A stretch of DNA of 64,000 bases from Hoeflea algicola (GTDB lineage: Bacteria; Pseudomonadota; Alphaproteobacteria; Rhizobiales; Rhizobiaceae), in contig NZ_JAOVZR010000001.1 of assembly GCF_026619415.1 (NCBI RefSeq), forward strand, positions 4,076,501 through 4,140,500, in the 5' to 3' direction. A program made the translations under genes and the position numbers. Shown one piece after another: positions 9,408-18,016 of this stretch (the stretch's first letter is position 1; each line of letters starts with the position of its first letter). The notes beneath the pieces are model-generated. The model did not search any database. It was not told the DNA's origin and saw only the letters and a program-made list of their open reading frames with translations.

Positions 9408-9796
9408 TGTCGATTGCACAAAAAATAAAGGTTCTCATTGTTGACGATCAGGTGACCAGTCGGTTGTTGCTCGGCGATGCGCTGCAGCAACTCGGGTTTA
9501 CCCAGATCACCGTCGCCGGCGATGGTGAGCAAGGGGCCAAGATCATGAGCCAACAGCCTCACCACCTGGTCATTTCCGATTTCAACATGCCGAAAATGGA
9601 TGGTCTTGGGCTGTTGCATGCAGTGCGCACCAATCCGGCAACCAAACGTGCGGCATTCATCATGCTCACCGCCCAGGGTGACCGGGCGCTGGTGCAGAAG
9701 GCCGCGGCGCTGGGCGCCAACAACGTGCTGGCCAAGCCCTTCACCATCGAAAAAATGAAAGCCGCTATCGAGGCGGTGTTTGGGGCGCTTAAGTGA
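9407..9796 (+). CDS. cheY2: Response regulator CheY2
   Basis: A 129-residue single receiver domain with Asp13/Asp14, phosphoacceptor Asp58 ([12 protein letters not shown]), Thr in MLTA and Lys in LAKPF. In rhizobia CheY2-P is the main regulator that binds the motor (FliM) and slows rotation, with CheY1 as phosphate sink. This copy is intact, unlike cheY1. It is overlapped by the GTG start of cheD. Confidence 0.93.
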   Translation: MSIAQKIKVLIVDDQVTSRLLLGDALQQLGFTQITVAGDGEQGAKIMSQQPHHLVISDFNMPKMDGLGLLHAVRTNPATKRAAFIMLTAQGDRALVQKAAALGANNVLAKPFTIEKMKAAIEAVFGALK

Positions 9797-10347
9797 CTGC
9801 AGACGGCCACGTCCGCAGAGTCCATGTCATACAGGGCGAGTACAAGGTATCCAGCGATCCCGACGTGGTGCTATCCACCATCCTGGGATCCTGCATCGCC
9901 GCATGTATGCGTGACCCGGTGGCGGGCGTCGGTGGCATGAACCATTTTCTGTTGCCTGGTCAGAGCAATGGCTCGGGCGGAGAGGCAACGCGTTACGGTG
10001 TCCATCTGATGGAGTTGCTGATCAACGGCCTGCTCAAGAAGGGCGCTCAACGCCAACGCCTCGAAGCCAAGATCATCGGCGGCGCCAAGACGATCTCCGG
10101 TTTTTCCAATGTAGGCGAAAAAAACGCGGAATTCGCCCATCAGTTTCTGACCGATGAAGGCATCCGCATCGTCGGCAGCAATGTCGGCGGCGAGGTGGGG
10201 CGCAAGCTTGAGTATTTTCCCGTCAGTGGGCGGGCTCGCCATTATCCGTTGACCGGGGCGGAAACGCGCAAGACTGTTGCGCTCGAGATCGCGCCGTCCA
10301 GAATTGTTGCACCGAAGCCGGCCGACGCGTCGATCGAGTTTTTCTAG
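9793..10347 (+). CDS. cheD: Chemoreceptor glutamine deamidase CheD
   Basis: A 184-residue CheD with the catalytic cysteine in LGSCIAACM and histidine in GGMNHFLLP. It deamidates receptor glutamines and in some bacteria couples to a CheC-type phosphatase. The start is GTG overlapping the cheY2 stop (GTGA). The protein ends in SIEFF, and the last 16 bases around its stop codon (10334-10349) are identical to those at the end of cheT. Confidence 0.94.
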   Translation: MTADGHVRRVHVIQGEYKVSSDPDVVLSTILGSCIAACMRDPVAGVGGMNHFLLPGQSNGSGGEATRYGVHLMELLINGLLKKGAQRQRLEAKIIGGAKTISGFSNVGEKNAEFAHQFLTDEGIRIVGSNVGGEVGRKLEYFPVSGRARHYPLTGAETRKTVALEIAPSRIVAPKPADASIEFF

Positions 10348-10349
10348 GG
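10334..10349 (+). repeat. 16-base repeat at the cheD 3' end (copy 1)
   Basis: TCGAGTTTTTCTAGGG spans the cheD stop codon and recurs exactly at 10741-10756 over the cheT stop. It encodes the shared C-terminal EFF residues. Confidence 0.8.
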
Positions 10350-10361
10350 AGTTTCGCCACA

Positions 10362-10754
10362 ATGACAAAATTGCCCAAGGACAACGGCGAACAAACACAG
10401 GAATCCCTGCAGCTTGTGCTGGCGCGCGTCAGTTCGGAACTTGTCGATGTCGCGGAATTGATCGAGCGGCTTGAGCCGTTGCTGTCGAATGGTCGCTCAA
10501 CCGAGTTCCTGGCGTCGCCCGACCACATGCGGGTGATGCAGGGAATTGACCTGGCGGTACAGAAAACCCGCGGCCTTGCCGGATTCATTGACGGCATTGG
10601 CGGACACATCGACACCGAGCATCTGGTGGATATCACCACCGCACTCAATCTGGTCACTCTGGAAGACATGAAACGGCGTCTGCAGGCTTCGGTTGATGCC
10701 GAGCCGTCAGCCGATGTCTATCAGAAGGCCTCCGGCGACCTCGAGTTTTTCTAG
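10362..10754 (+). CDS. cheT: Chemotaxis protein CheT, probable CheY-P phosphatase
   Basis: A 130-residue, mostly helical protein in the operon position of rhizobial cheT, after cheD and before fliF. It has a DxxxQ sequence (Asp63-Leu-Ala-Val-Gln67) matching the CheZ/CheX-type phosphatase signature, supporting a role in dephosphorylating CheY. It ends in DLEFF, echoing the SIEFF end of CheD. Last gene of the overlapping che block; a flagellar promoter motif lies between it and fliF. Confidence 0.82.
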   Translation: MTKLPKDNGEQTQESLQLVLARVSSELVDVAELIERLEPLLSNGRSTEFLASPDHMRVMQGIDLAVQKTRGLAGFIDGIGGHIDTEHLVDITTALNLVTLEDMKRRLQASVDAEPSADVYQKASGDLEFF

Positions 10755-10756
10755 GG
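10741..10756 (+). repeat. 16-base repeat at the cheT 3' end (copy 2)
   Basis: Identical to 10334-10349, again including the TAG stop and the two following G residues. Whether the peptide or the nucleic acid is conserved cannot be told from one genome. Confidence 0.8.
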
Positions 10757-10856
10757 CGCTCCGGCATCGTCGCCGAACCGACCTGTTCCGCGGTATCGGG
10801 CACGCTGCGAGCCGTTGATCGAGCCTCTCGGTCCGCTTGGTCAGCCACAGACCACT

Positions 10857-10879
10857 TTCGCGCAAGTTTCGCCGCCTAG
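10857..10879 (+). promoter_or_regulatory. Flagellar promoter motif upstream of fliF
   Basis: TTCGCGCAAG, nine bases, CTAG, ending 54 bases before the fliF ATG. It belongs to the shared motif family found before seven flagellar units and suggests fliF can be transcribed independently of the che operon. Confidence 0.7.
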
Positions 10880-10932
10880 GTTTGCCAAACCGGACATCCT
10901 GTTCGGCTAGCCCTGTCGAGTGCGGATACAGA

Positions 10933-12612
10933 ATGAGTCTGTTGAACCAGCTGTCACAAATCGGAAAAAACCTGGCTGCGCTGGGTCAGGCGAGGCTATT
11001 GGCCCTTGCAGGGGTCGGCGCATTGTCGATCCTCCTGATCATAGCCGGTGCGATTTTCCTCAATAAACCTGCCCAGGAAACCCTCTACATCGGTCTCTCC
11101 GGCGAAGACGTCAACCAGATCAGCCTGGTCCTGGCAGAATCCAACATCGATTTTGCCCCAGGCGCCGATGGTGCCTCGATCACGGTTCCCGCTGGCATGA
11201 CCAACCGGGCACGGATGCTGCTGGCCGAACGCGGCCTGCCGTCTTCCAATACCGCTGGCTATGAACTGTTCGACCAGGTCGGCTCGTTGGGACTCACCAG
11301 CTTCATGCAGGAAGTCACCCGGGTTCGTGCGCTGGAAGGCGAGATCGCCCGCACCATTCAGTCCATCAACGGAATTTCCGCCGCCCGGGTCCATATCGTC
11401 ATGGCCGACCGAGGCAATTTTCGGCGTGGCGACCAGCAGCCTTCGGCTTCGGTCATGGTCCGCACCAGCAACAATCTCGCCGGTCGGACTGCCGATTCGA
11501 TCCGCCATCTGGTGGCATCCTCGGTGCCTGGCCTGAAAGTCGATGAAGTCACGGTGCTTGATTCGACCGGGCAATTGCTCGCCACCGGCGATGATTTCTC
11601 CAATTCAAATCTCAACCGGTCGCTGTCGATCGTGCAAATGGTGCAAGGCGAGATCGAGACCAACATTGAAAAGGCGCTGGCCCCGTTCCTTGGTATCGAG
11701 AATTTCCGCGCCAGCGTCACCGCCAAGGTCAATACCGACAGCCAGCAGACCCAGGAAACTGTCTATGATCCCGAATCCCGTGTCGAACGTTCGATCCGGG
11801 TGACGCGGGAGAACCAGACATCCAACCAGTCGGCCACCGAAACTCCGGCCACCGTGGAACAGAACATACCCGATGCAGGCCCCGGCGCTGGTGGTGCAGC
11901 CGGGCCGCAGTCGAGCGAACTGGCCGAGCGCAAGGAAGAACAGACCAATTTCGAGATCAACTCGAAGACCACGTCGACCGTGCGCAACAGTTACGCCATC
12001 GAAGGGCTGTCGATTGCCGTCGTTGTCAACAAGGGGCGAATCAACGCCATGCTTGGCGAGGCGCCGACCGAGGAACAGGTTTCAGCCTATCTCGCAGAAC
12101 TTGAGCAGATCGTTTCCACGGCAGCCGGTATTGATGCCGAGCGTGGCGATCGTGCCAACGTCACCGCCATGGAATTCCTGGCCAATGATTTGCTGAACGA
12201 CAACGCCACCCAGCCGGGTTTTGTCGATACGCTGCGCACGCAGCTTGGAACAATAATCAACGCGGTCGCCTTTGTAGCCGTGGCGTTGCTGCTGGTGATG
12301 TTCGGCTTTAGGCCGCTGCTCAACGGCGCCCGCGCCAGCAAACCGGTTGATGAGCTCGTCGATGACGGACTGGAACTTCCCGACTTCTCGCCGGCAGCGA
12401 TGGCCGCTGGCGGCGGCATGCCGATGGAAGGCTTCGGTGCCGACTTCGGCTTTGACGCGGAAGGTGATTCCGAACTCGAGCTTGAAGACTCGGGTAGCTT
12501 CAACCGGCGCGTCAAGGAGGGTCCGGAACGGCGCCTGGCGCGCATGGTCGAGATCAACGAGGAGCGCGCCGCCAAGATTCTCAGGAGCTGGGCCTCGGGC
12601 GAGGCAGCTTGA
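10933..12612 (+). CDS. fliF: Flagellar MS-ring protein FliF
   Basis: A 559-residue protein from ATG 10933 (the frame is open further upstream, but that part overlaps the promoter motif and is not FliF-like). An N-terminal membrane segment (about residues 17-40), periplasmic ring-building domains (AGYELFDQVGSLGLTSFMQEV; ALEGEIARTIQSINGI), a low-complexity linker and a second membrane segment (about 441-462) precede the cytoplasmic tail that binds FliG. The MS ring is the base of the flagellum and houses the export gate. Followed by a striking inverted repeat at 12680-12709. Confidence 0.96.
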   Translation: MSLLNQLSQIGKNLAALGQARLLALAGVGALSILLIIAGAIFLNKPAQETLYIGLSGEDVNQISLVLAESNIDFAPGADGASITVPAGMTNRARMLLAERGLPSSNTAGYELFDQVGSLGLTSFMQEVTRVRALEGEIARTIQSINGISAARVHIVMADRGNFRRGDQQPSASVMVRTSNNLAGRTADSIRHLVASSVPGLKVDEVTVLDSTGQLLATGDDFSNSNLNRSLSIVQMVQGEIETNIEKALAPFLGIENFRASVTAKVNTDSQQTQETVYDPESRVERSIRVTRENQTSNQSATETPATVEQNIPDAGPGAGGAAGPQSSELAERKEEQTNFEINSKTTSTVRNSYAIEGLSIAVVVNKGRINAMLGEAPTEEQVSAYLAELEQIVSTAAGIDAERGDRANVTAMEFLANDLLNDNATQPGFVDTLRTQLGTIINAVAFVAVALLLVMFGFRPLLNGARASKPVDELVDDGLELPDFSPAAMAAGGGMPMEGFGADFGFDAEGDSELELEDSGSFNRRVKEGPERRLARMVEINEERAAKILRSWASGEAA

Positions 12613-13057
12613 GCTGATGCTGGCACCGCCGTGTGATCCCCATCTTCGCGGTCCGTACGTCAAACCTTTCCCATCTGCTTTGCGCTCAAATGATCTCATT
12701 TGAGCGCAATTTGCATTGTGGATGCAGCGATGCCGCCGGCATTCCCTCTGTTCGCGTGGACACGTCTCCGGTTGCAATCAGCGCATCTTGGCCTGTCCCG
12801 AATCGAGAATCGCGGCCTTGCATAGAATTGGCCACACGGGAAGTCCCAAAATTTAACTATGGATATTTGGTATGAGGTCCTGCACTCTGTCACAGGTGGG
12901 GGGTGATTCGTTATCCCGTAAAAGTAGTGGCTGTTGATGCAGCGGCTCGGTTCAAGAGTGGGGCGGCATGTATGCGAAGGTGTATACGTAAACAACGACG
13001 CCAATCCTTGGCCAAGCGTGACCGTTGCGTCGTGCCTGACAGAAGGAAGGGATTGGA
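12613..13057. other. Intergenic region between fliF and visN
   Basis: 445 bases with no convincing gene. It contains the 30-base palindrome at 12680-12709 and presumably the visNR promoter; neither the N9 flagellar motif nor an exact TTAA-N7-TTAA box was found here, in keeping with visNR sitting at the top of the hierarchy. Confidence 0.5.
12680..12709. terminator. Perfect inverted repeat after fliF (terminator or operator)
   Basis: Two 14-base arms (TTGCGCTCAAATGA and its exact complement) separated by TC, followed by three T. It could form a terminator hairpin for the che-fliF transcript, but the very short centre and long perfect symmetry also fit a protein-binding site controlling visN. 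Confidence 0.55.
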
Positions 13058-13729
13058 ATGGTCGCGCGCGCTGCGTTAATCCAGGAAATGGAATCCAAGC
13101 AGTCCTGTGGGAACATCACCGGCGGGATCGACCTGATCAGTGCCTATGTCGGCGCGCGGTGTTATTTGGTGGCCAGATACGACCATTATTCCGATCGGCA
13201 CCATGATTTCATTGTCACGTCCAACTGGCCTTTCGACCTGGTTCGCACTCTCGGCTCCGCGCTGATCGACGCCCAGGCTCGTTCCAGCGAGGTACGACGG
13301 TGCCTTCAGGCATTTGAGCCGGCGTTTCACGATGTCGATCCGGCGATCGAGGTGCCTGAAGATCTGTCGAGACGGGTGTGCCTGATTCCCTATAATGTCG
13401 GGCATGCGCGATTGATGCTGGTGTTGTTGTTTGAGCGCGATGCTTTTCTGTCGCATGATCGGCTCCGCGACGCGGCGTTGGCGGCGGCCTATCATACGTC
13501 ACATTTCGCCAGCCTGACATCGACCACGGATGCGCTCTCGGACCTGACAGACCGCGAAATCGAGTGTCTTTCATGGATAGGCGAGGGCAAGACCAGTGAC
13601 GAGATCGCCCTGATCATCGGAATTTCGCGCAATACCGTGAACAATTACATCACCAGTATCATGAACAAGACCGGCGCAAAAACTCGGTCTGAAGCGGTCG
13701 CCTTTGCTGTTCGTCAACGCATCATTTGA
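13058..13729 (+). CDS. visN: LuxR-type motility master regulator VisN
   Basis: A 223-residue protein with an N-terminal ligand-binding-like domain and a C-terminal LuxR helix-turn-helix (LTDREIECLSWIGEGKTSDE, ISRNTVNNYITSIMNKTGAK, about residues 155-215). A strong AGGAAGGGA precedes the ATG. In Sinorhizobium and Agrobacterium, VisN and VisR form a heterodimer at the top of the flagellar cascade that activates rem. The location after fliF and directly before visR matches exactly. Confidence 0.9.
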   Translation: MVARAALIQEMESKQSCGNITGGIDLISAYVGARCYLVARYDHYSDRHHDFIVTSNWPFDLVRTLGSALIDAQARSSEVRRCLQAFEPAFHDVDPAIEVPEDLSRRVCLIPYNVGHARLMLVLLFERDAFLSHDRLRDAALAAAYHTSHFASLTSTTDALSDLTDREIECLSWIGEGKTSDEIALIIGISRNTVNNYITSIMNKTGAKTRSEAVAFAVRQRII

Positions 13730-13746
13730 GGTCAGGAACCAAACAT

Positions 13747-14478
13747 ATGGAACTTGCAGCACCTCAGGGTGCCCGGGATCGGGCACAACACCTCACCAAC
13801 GATGGTACCAGTAGGATGGCAGGATCGACCGCAGACCTCTTTCCCAAGCTGGTAACGATGCAGCAAGTGTGCGCCGGCGCCGGTTTTGCCGTCCTGGCTG
13901 CGCAGGCACAGACCCTGCTGACGCCCGGCGGTCTTATCGTCAAGATGCAGAGCCCGGGCAACGAAGACCTGGTCAGCCAACTGCTGGACGAACGATTGGA
14001 ATTCCTGCTGGCGCATCTGCGGACATCGCCACGGCCATTGATGTTGGCATCGGTAGATGAAAAGGCGGTGCGGCCTACGCTGGCGGTCATCGGCGCGGCC
14101 CTGTTGGAAGGCCGTACCGATCTTCTGTTTCCCGTGCAATTGGGCGCCATGGGCAACGGGATCATTGTTTTCTTTGGTGTGCGCGGCGATATCGGTAATG
14201 AGGTGTTGATCGAGTTGCATCGCAAGGCGCTGATGGTCATGCGCGAGACCTTGCGGCTGGCGTTCGGCGTGACACCGGTGGCCGAAAAGCTAAATGAGCG
14301 GGAAATCGAGTGCCTGCAATTGGTTGGCAACGGCATGAAGAGCGAAGCCATCGGCGAACGGTTGCAATTGTCGGTGCATACCGTCAATGCCTATCTCGGC
14401 TCCGCAACCACCAAGCTGGACGCCGTCAACCGCATCCAGGCGATCGCCAAATCAATCCGCCTCGGCATCATAGCCTGA
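13747..14478 (+). CDS. visR: LuxR-type motility master regulator VisR
   Basis: A 243-residue protein from ATG 13747 with the same architecture as VisN: N-terminal sensory domain and C-terminal LuxR DNA-binding domain (LNEREIECLQLVGNGMKSEAIGER, LSVHTVNAYLGSATTKL, about residues 183-235). It lies 17 bases after visN and should be co-transcribed. Partner of VisN in activating rem in the rhizobial model. Confidence 0.9.
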   Translation: MELAAPQGARDRAQHLTNDGTSRMAGSTADLFPKLVTMQQVCAGAGFAVLAAQAQTLLTPGGLIVKMQSPGNEDLVSQLLDERLEFLLAHLRTSPRPLMLASVDEKAVRPTLAVIGAALLEGRTDLLFPVQLGAMGNGIIVFFGVRGDIGNEVLIELHRKALMVMRETLRLAFGVTPVAEKLNEREIECLQLVGNGMKSEAIGERLQLSVHTVNAYLGSATTKLDAVNRIQAIAKSIRLGIIA

Positions 14479-14538
14479 TCCCCGGCGTTGCGTGCGTGAC
14501 AGCTCAGCGCTCAGGTTTGTGGGCCTGTTGATCCAATA

Positions 14539-14640
14539 TTAAGCGACCTTCAATTCCGTCAGGAAATCGCGTCCATCAGCGATTTCGTGGCGCCGAGCCC
14601 ATTTGCTCAGGCGTGGCCCGGCGTCATGCCGAGCTTGGCC
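14539..14640 (-). other. Coding-like tail fragment in the convergent spacer
   Basis: The minus strand just beyond the end of the flhB-linked hypothetical gene has an open segment with a protein-like composition (RLSKWARRHEIADGRDFLTEL) in a different frame from that gene. It has no start of its own. It could be an eroded gene end or the original C-terminus of the neighbouring protein after a frameshift. No family is recognised. Confidence 0.2.
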
Positions 14641-14650
14641 GTCCCGGCTC

Positions 14651-15103
14651 TCAGGCCGCCGGACGGGCGACCTGGATTGCCGGTATGAACGGCCGAAACG
14701 CCGCAGCACGCAAGCTGTGCTCGAGCAACATGGTGTTGTCGTGGGGCGTATCGGCCGGGTCATCGAAGGCAATGTGGTTGATTTCAACACCGCCGCAATC
14801 GCGCTCCAGCGTCAGCCGGGCATAGATCGTGACACCTTTGGGTCGGATCTCGAGGTCCAGCACCACACGCGGGTGCCCGCTCCAGTCCAGATAGTAGTCG
14901 CCGCCGATCCCGAGCTTGATGGTGCCCGGCAGAAAGAACATTTCCGCGGCAGACGCCACCAGGTCCGAGAGATCGCCATGGCGCTCGAAGCGTAGCATTG
15001 AAACCAGGTCGGCGACATCAATCAGCCGCAGTTCACTGGCGACGGTGCAGATCGCGTCGGCGACGATTTTTTCACGTTCGGTTGAATACGGATTCTTTTT
15101 CAT
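14651..15103 (-). CDS. Conserved hypothetical protein downstream of flhB (150 aa)
   Basis: A 150-residue protein starting ATGA-overlapped with the flhB stop, so it is translationally coupled as the last gene of the motA-fliM-fliN-fliG-flhB operon. Rhizobial clusters carry an uncharacterised gene in this same place between visR and flhB. It has no signal peptide or membrane helix; the N-terminus ([31 protein letters not shown]) is helical and the middle looks like beta strands ([25 protein letters not shown]). Function unknown, probably motility-related by context. Confidence 0.75.
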   Translation of the reverse strand: MKKNPYSTEREKIVADAICTVASELRLIDVADLVSMLRFERHGDLSDLVASAAEMFFLPGTIKLGIGGDYYLDWSGHPRVVLDLEIRPKGVTIYARLTLERDCGGVEINHIAFDDPADTPHDNTMLLEHSLRAAAFRPFIPAIQVARPAA

Positions 15104-16191
15104 TGTCGAGCGCCTACGGTTGGGGGCCTGGATTTCTCGGCGTAGATCCGGTGTACGAGTTCGGCCACAGCCTTGTAGAACACCGGTGGGATGAAACTAT
15201 CGACCGAGACTTGCGCAAACATGGAGCGCGCAAGCGGCGGATCTTCAAAGACCGGAACCCCATTGGCTTCGGCCACTTCACGAATTTTCAGTGCAATCAG
15301 GTCCTGACCCTTGGCGATCACCACCGGGGCGCCGCCTGCTTCGCGGGAATAGCGGAGCGCCACTGCAAAATGGGTCGGGTTGGCAATGACCAGCGTGGCC
15401 CGCGGAACCTCGGCAATCATCCGCCGCCGCGCCCGGTCACGCGCCAGCGACCGCTGCCGTGCCTTGATGATCGGATCGCCGTCCGATTGCTTCATCTCGT
15501 CCTTGAGATCCTGTTTGCTCATCTTGAGATCAGCGTGCCAGCTGTAGCGGGTCCACAACAGATCCAGCACCGCCAGGGTTGCCGTGCAGATCAGCACCAC
15601 AGTTATGACCTTGCCGGCCAGCCGGGCGATATCCGGTGCCACCAGCGTCGGATCCATGAACATCAGGTCAAGTGAGCGGAAATATTCCGATTTCATGACG
15701 GTAGCCACGATGATCGAGACCACGACGATCTTGAACATCGATTTGGCGAATTCGACCATGCCCTTGGTGCTGTAGATTCGACCGATCCCCTTGCCCGGCG
15801 AAATCCGCTCCAGTTTCGGTTGGATCCGGTCGAGAACCGGGCTTGGCATGTTCTGCAACACCGAGGCACCCAAACCGAAACCCATCAGCAACGCAAACGC
15901 CGGCAGCATTACCGAGCCGGCCTCGACAAACAGCAGCCGGAAAAGGGCTACGGCATCGCTGCCGGTCTGGATGCGCCAGCCATCGGATTGCTCGAAGACG
16001 TCGCGCAGTGTTGTTGAAAAACGGGCGGCGCCGGCGGGCAGGAAGAATACCAGATACACCAGCATGCCCAGGGTGGAGGCGAAGATCGGCACTTCGCGGC
16101 TGAAGGGAACGTTGCCCTTGTCCGCCGCGTCGCGCAGTTTTTTCTCTGTTGGTTCTTCTGTTTTGCTGTCTTTGTCTTCGCCTTCAGCCAT
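15100..16191 (-). CDS. flhB: Flagellar export switch protein FlhB
   Basis: A 363-residue type III export component with four N-terminal membrane segments and a cytoplasmic domain. The self-cleavage motif NPTH is at residues 271-274 ([15 protein letters not shown]); cleavage after Asn271 lets export switch from rod/hook to filament substrates, in concert with the hook-length protein (MotD/FliK here). Lies downstream of fliG by 12 bases in the minus-strand operon. Confidence 0.96.
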   Translation of the reverse strand: MAEGEDKDSKTEEPTEKKLRDAADKGNVPFSREVPIFASTLGMLVYLVFFLPAGAARFSTTLRDVFEQSDGWRIQTGSDAVALFRLLFVEAGSVMLPAFALLMGFGLGASVLQNMPSPVLDRIQPKLERISPGKGIGRIYSTKGMVEFAKSMFKIVVVSIIVATVMKSEYFRSLDLMFMDPTLVAPDIARLAGKVITVVLICTATLAVLDLLWTRYSWHADLKMSKQDLKDEMKQSDGDPIIKARQRSLARDRARRRMIAEVPRATLVIANPTHFAVALRYSREAGGAPVVIAKGQDLIALKIREVAEANGVPVFEDPPLARSMFAQVSVDSFIPPVFYKAVAELVHRIYAEKSRPPTVGARQ

Positions 16192-16203
16192 CGCGACTCA
16201 GAC

Positions 16204-17250
16204 TCAGGCCGCTTGCGCTGTTGCCGGCGCTTCTTCGCGCAGCGTCAGCTGGTCGAGGCCTGCAAGCCGGATCGCTTCCTGCGCGATCGTGCGTCGCGCA
16301 ACAGCGATTTCGCGGGTGTTGACGCCGGCATCGCCCGCGGCCAGATCCGATTCGATCATCCGCCTTTGTCGTGCGCCGATTGACGACAACACCGCTTCGC
16401 GCAGGTCATTGTCCGCGCCGCGCAGTGCGGCGGTGATGATGTCGCCGGAAATGTCGTTGAACAGGGCAACGCGGCTGCGTTGCGGCATCAATGCGATGTC
16501 GTCGAACAGGAATATCCGTGGCCGAACTTTCTCGACGGCGGACTTGGAGACCGTTTCAAGCGCGCCAAGCAACGATTCGACGTCGGGCTTGGACAGCTCG
16601 TTCATGATCTCGGCGACCTTGACCGAACCGGAGTTGCCCTTCTCGGCATCCATCTCGGCGACAAGATCCCGGACCCGCGCTTCGATGATCGCGGCGGCGC
16701 GTGGGTTGACGTTTTTCAAATCGACCGCGCGGCGAACGATGTCGACCCGCGCCTTCTCCGGCAATTTCATCAGCGTCTTGCCGGCAAACCCGGCCGGCAG
16801 CATTGACACGATATAGGCGGCGGTCTGCGGATGTTCGCTTTGCAGGTATCGACCGACCCGGTCGGGGTTCGCACCCTGCAACCGGTCCCATATGGATGTC
16901 TCGTAGCTTTCAAACTGTGTCCGGCGTCCAAGCAGGCCATCGACTTCATCGGGCGTGAGCCCTTCCTCGAGGATGCCTTCCATCGCCTTGGCGTTGTCCA
17001 TCAGGCCGGCGCCTTCGCTGAACAGGTCCTCGAATTCGTTGACCAGCTCGATAAGTTCCTGCGGCTTGATGGTGCGCAGGTTCTGGGCCTTCTTGATGAT
17101 TTCCTGGAGTTCGTCATATTCGAAGAACTTCAGCAGCTTGCCGGCCACGGGTTTGCCCATGGCCAAAAGCACGGCAGCGGCCTTTTCCGACGCGGTCAGT
17201 TGCGTGGTTCCGCCTGCGCCAGTCGGATCGAACTCATCATATTCTGCCAT
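16204..17250 (-). CDS. fliG: Flagellar switch/torque protein FliG
   Basis: A 348-residue protein with the three FliG domains; the C-terminal domain carries the charged torque helix region (FDDIALMPQRSRVALFNDISGDIITAALRGAD, residues about 250-285) that contacts MotA. The middle ring includes the EHPQTAAYIVSMLP (EHPQ) motif. It couples to FliF above and FliM below. Its start overlaps the fliN stop by one base. Confidence 0.96.
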   Translation of the reverse strand: MAEYDEFDPTGAGGTTQLTASEKAAAVLLAMGKPVAGKLLKFFEYDELQEIIKKAQNLRTIKPQELIELVNEFEDLFSEGAGLMDNAKAMEGILEEGLTPDEVDGLLGRRTQFESYETSIWDRLQGANPDRVGRYLQSEHPQTAAYIVSMLPAGFAGKTLMKLPEKARVDIVRRAVDLKNVNPRAAAIIEARVRDLVAEMDAEKGNSGSVKVAEIMNELSKPDVESLLGALETVSKSAVEKVRPRIFLFDDIALMPQRSRVALFNDISGDIITAALRGADNDLREAVLSSIGARQRRMIESDLAAGDAGVNTREIAVARRTIAQEAIRLAGLDQLTLREEAPATAQAA

Positions 17251-17957
17251 CAGTCGCTCTTCTTCTGCGTTGCGCCAACAACTTCGATGATGCGAACCGC
17301 AAACCGTGTCTCGTCCGATTCCAGCACCGTGATTTCACCGCGGCCGATCAGCTTGCCATTGACCATGATCTCGACCGGTTCGCCGATCTTCCGGTCAAGC
17401 GCGATGGTCGCGCCTTCAGAAAGATCCATCAACGAGGAAACGGCCATCCGGCTTGAGCCGAGAATGATCTGAACATCGATTGGAATTCCGAGCACCAGGT
17501 CAACCCGGCTCTGTGTTCCGCTGGCGCCCAATTTTGCGGAAGTAGCGGGTGCCGCTGTGGCACCGAAATCCTGGCCCAGCCCGGCGTCGCTGCCGAACCC
17601 GCTGCCAAGGCCGCCCGCGCCGAGATCCGGCGCAGCGTCGAAGTCGCCGCCAAACTCGGGAGCATCCAGGTTCGGGGCTCCCCCAAGTTCTGCAGACGCA
17701 TCGAAGTCTGAAGTTGCTCCCAGATCGAACGGATCTGCGACCGCCGTAGAGGGTTCGTCGTCCGCGATATCCGCGCCAAAGTCAGAACCAAAGGCTGCTG
17801 CCCCACCCATACTATCCACGCTTTCATTGTTGCCTGCCGGTTCATTTCCGGCGTCTTTTTTCAAAACACCACGAAGATCGCCGACCGCTCCGTCTATTGC
17901 GCCATCGTCGAGCGCCACTGGGTCGTTGTCGTCATCTTGTGCGTTTTTGCCAGCCAT
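17250..17957 (-). CDS. fliN: Flagellar switch protein FliN with long acidic N-terminal extension
   Basis: A 235-residue protein. The C-terminal 80 residues are the SpoA/surface-presentation domain ([38 protein letters not shown]) that forms the C-ring base with FliM. The first 140 residues are acidic, Gly/Asp/Phe-rich and repetitive (DFGAD, DFDA, GFGSD, DFGA), clearly low complexity and longer than enteric FliN (137 residues in all). Extended FliN proteins are common in rhizobia. Confidence 0.93.
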   Translation of the reverse strand: MAGKNAQDDDNDPVALDDGAIDGAVGDLRGVLKKDAGNEPAGNNESVDSMGGAAAFGSDFGADIADDEPSTAVADPFDLGATSDFDASAELGGAPNLDAPEFGGDFDAAPDLGAGGLGSGFGSDAGLGQDFGATAAPATSAKLGASGTQSRVDLVLGIPIDVQIILGSSRMAVSSLMDLSEGATIALDRKIGEPVEIMVNGKLIGRGEITVLESDETRFAVRIIEVVGATQKKSD

Positions 17958-18016
17958 TCGTTCTTATCCCGTCTCAAGCTTGCCCGGAGCCTGCCTCGAC
18001 GCTCCATCCTGCCCGT

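Noticed and set aside
14539..14790. Minus-strand open frame of 83 codons overlapping the flhB-linked hypothetical gene
   Set aside because: Its first two thirds are a shadow of that gene with an Arg/Ser/Pro-rich sequence; only the last ~33 codons look protein-like, and these are recorded as a fragment instead.
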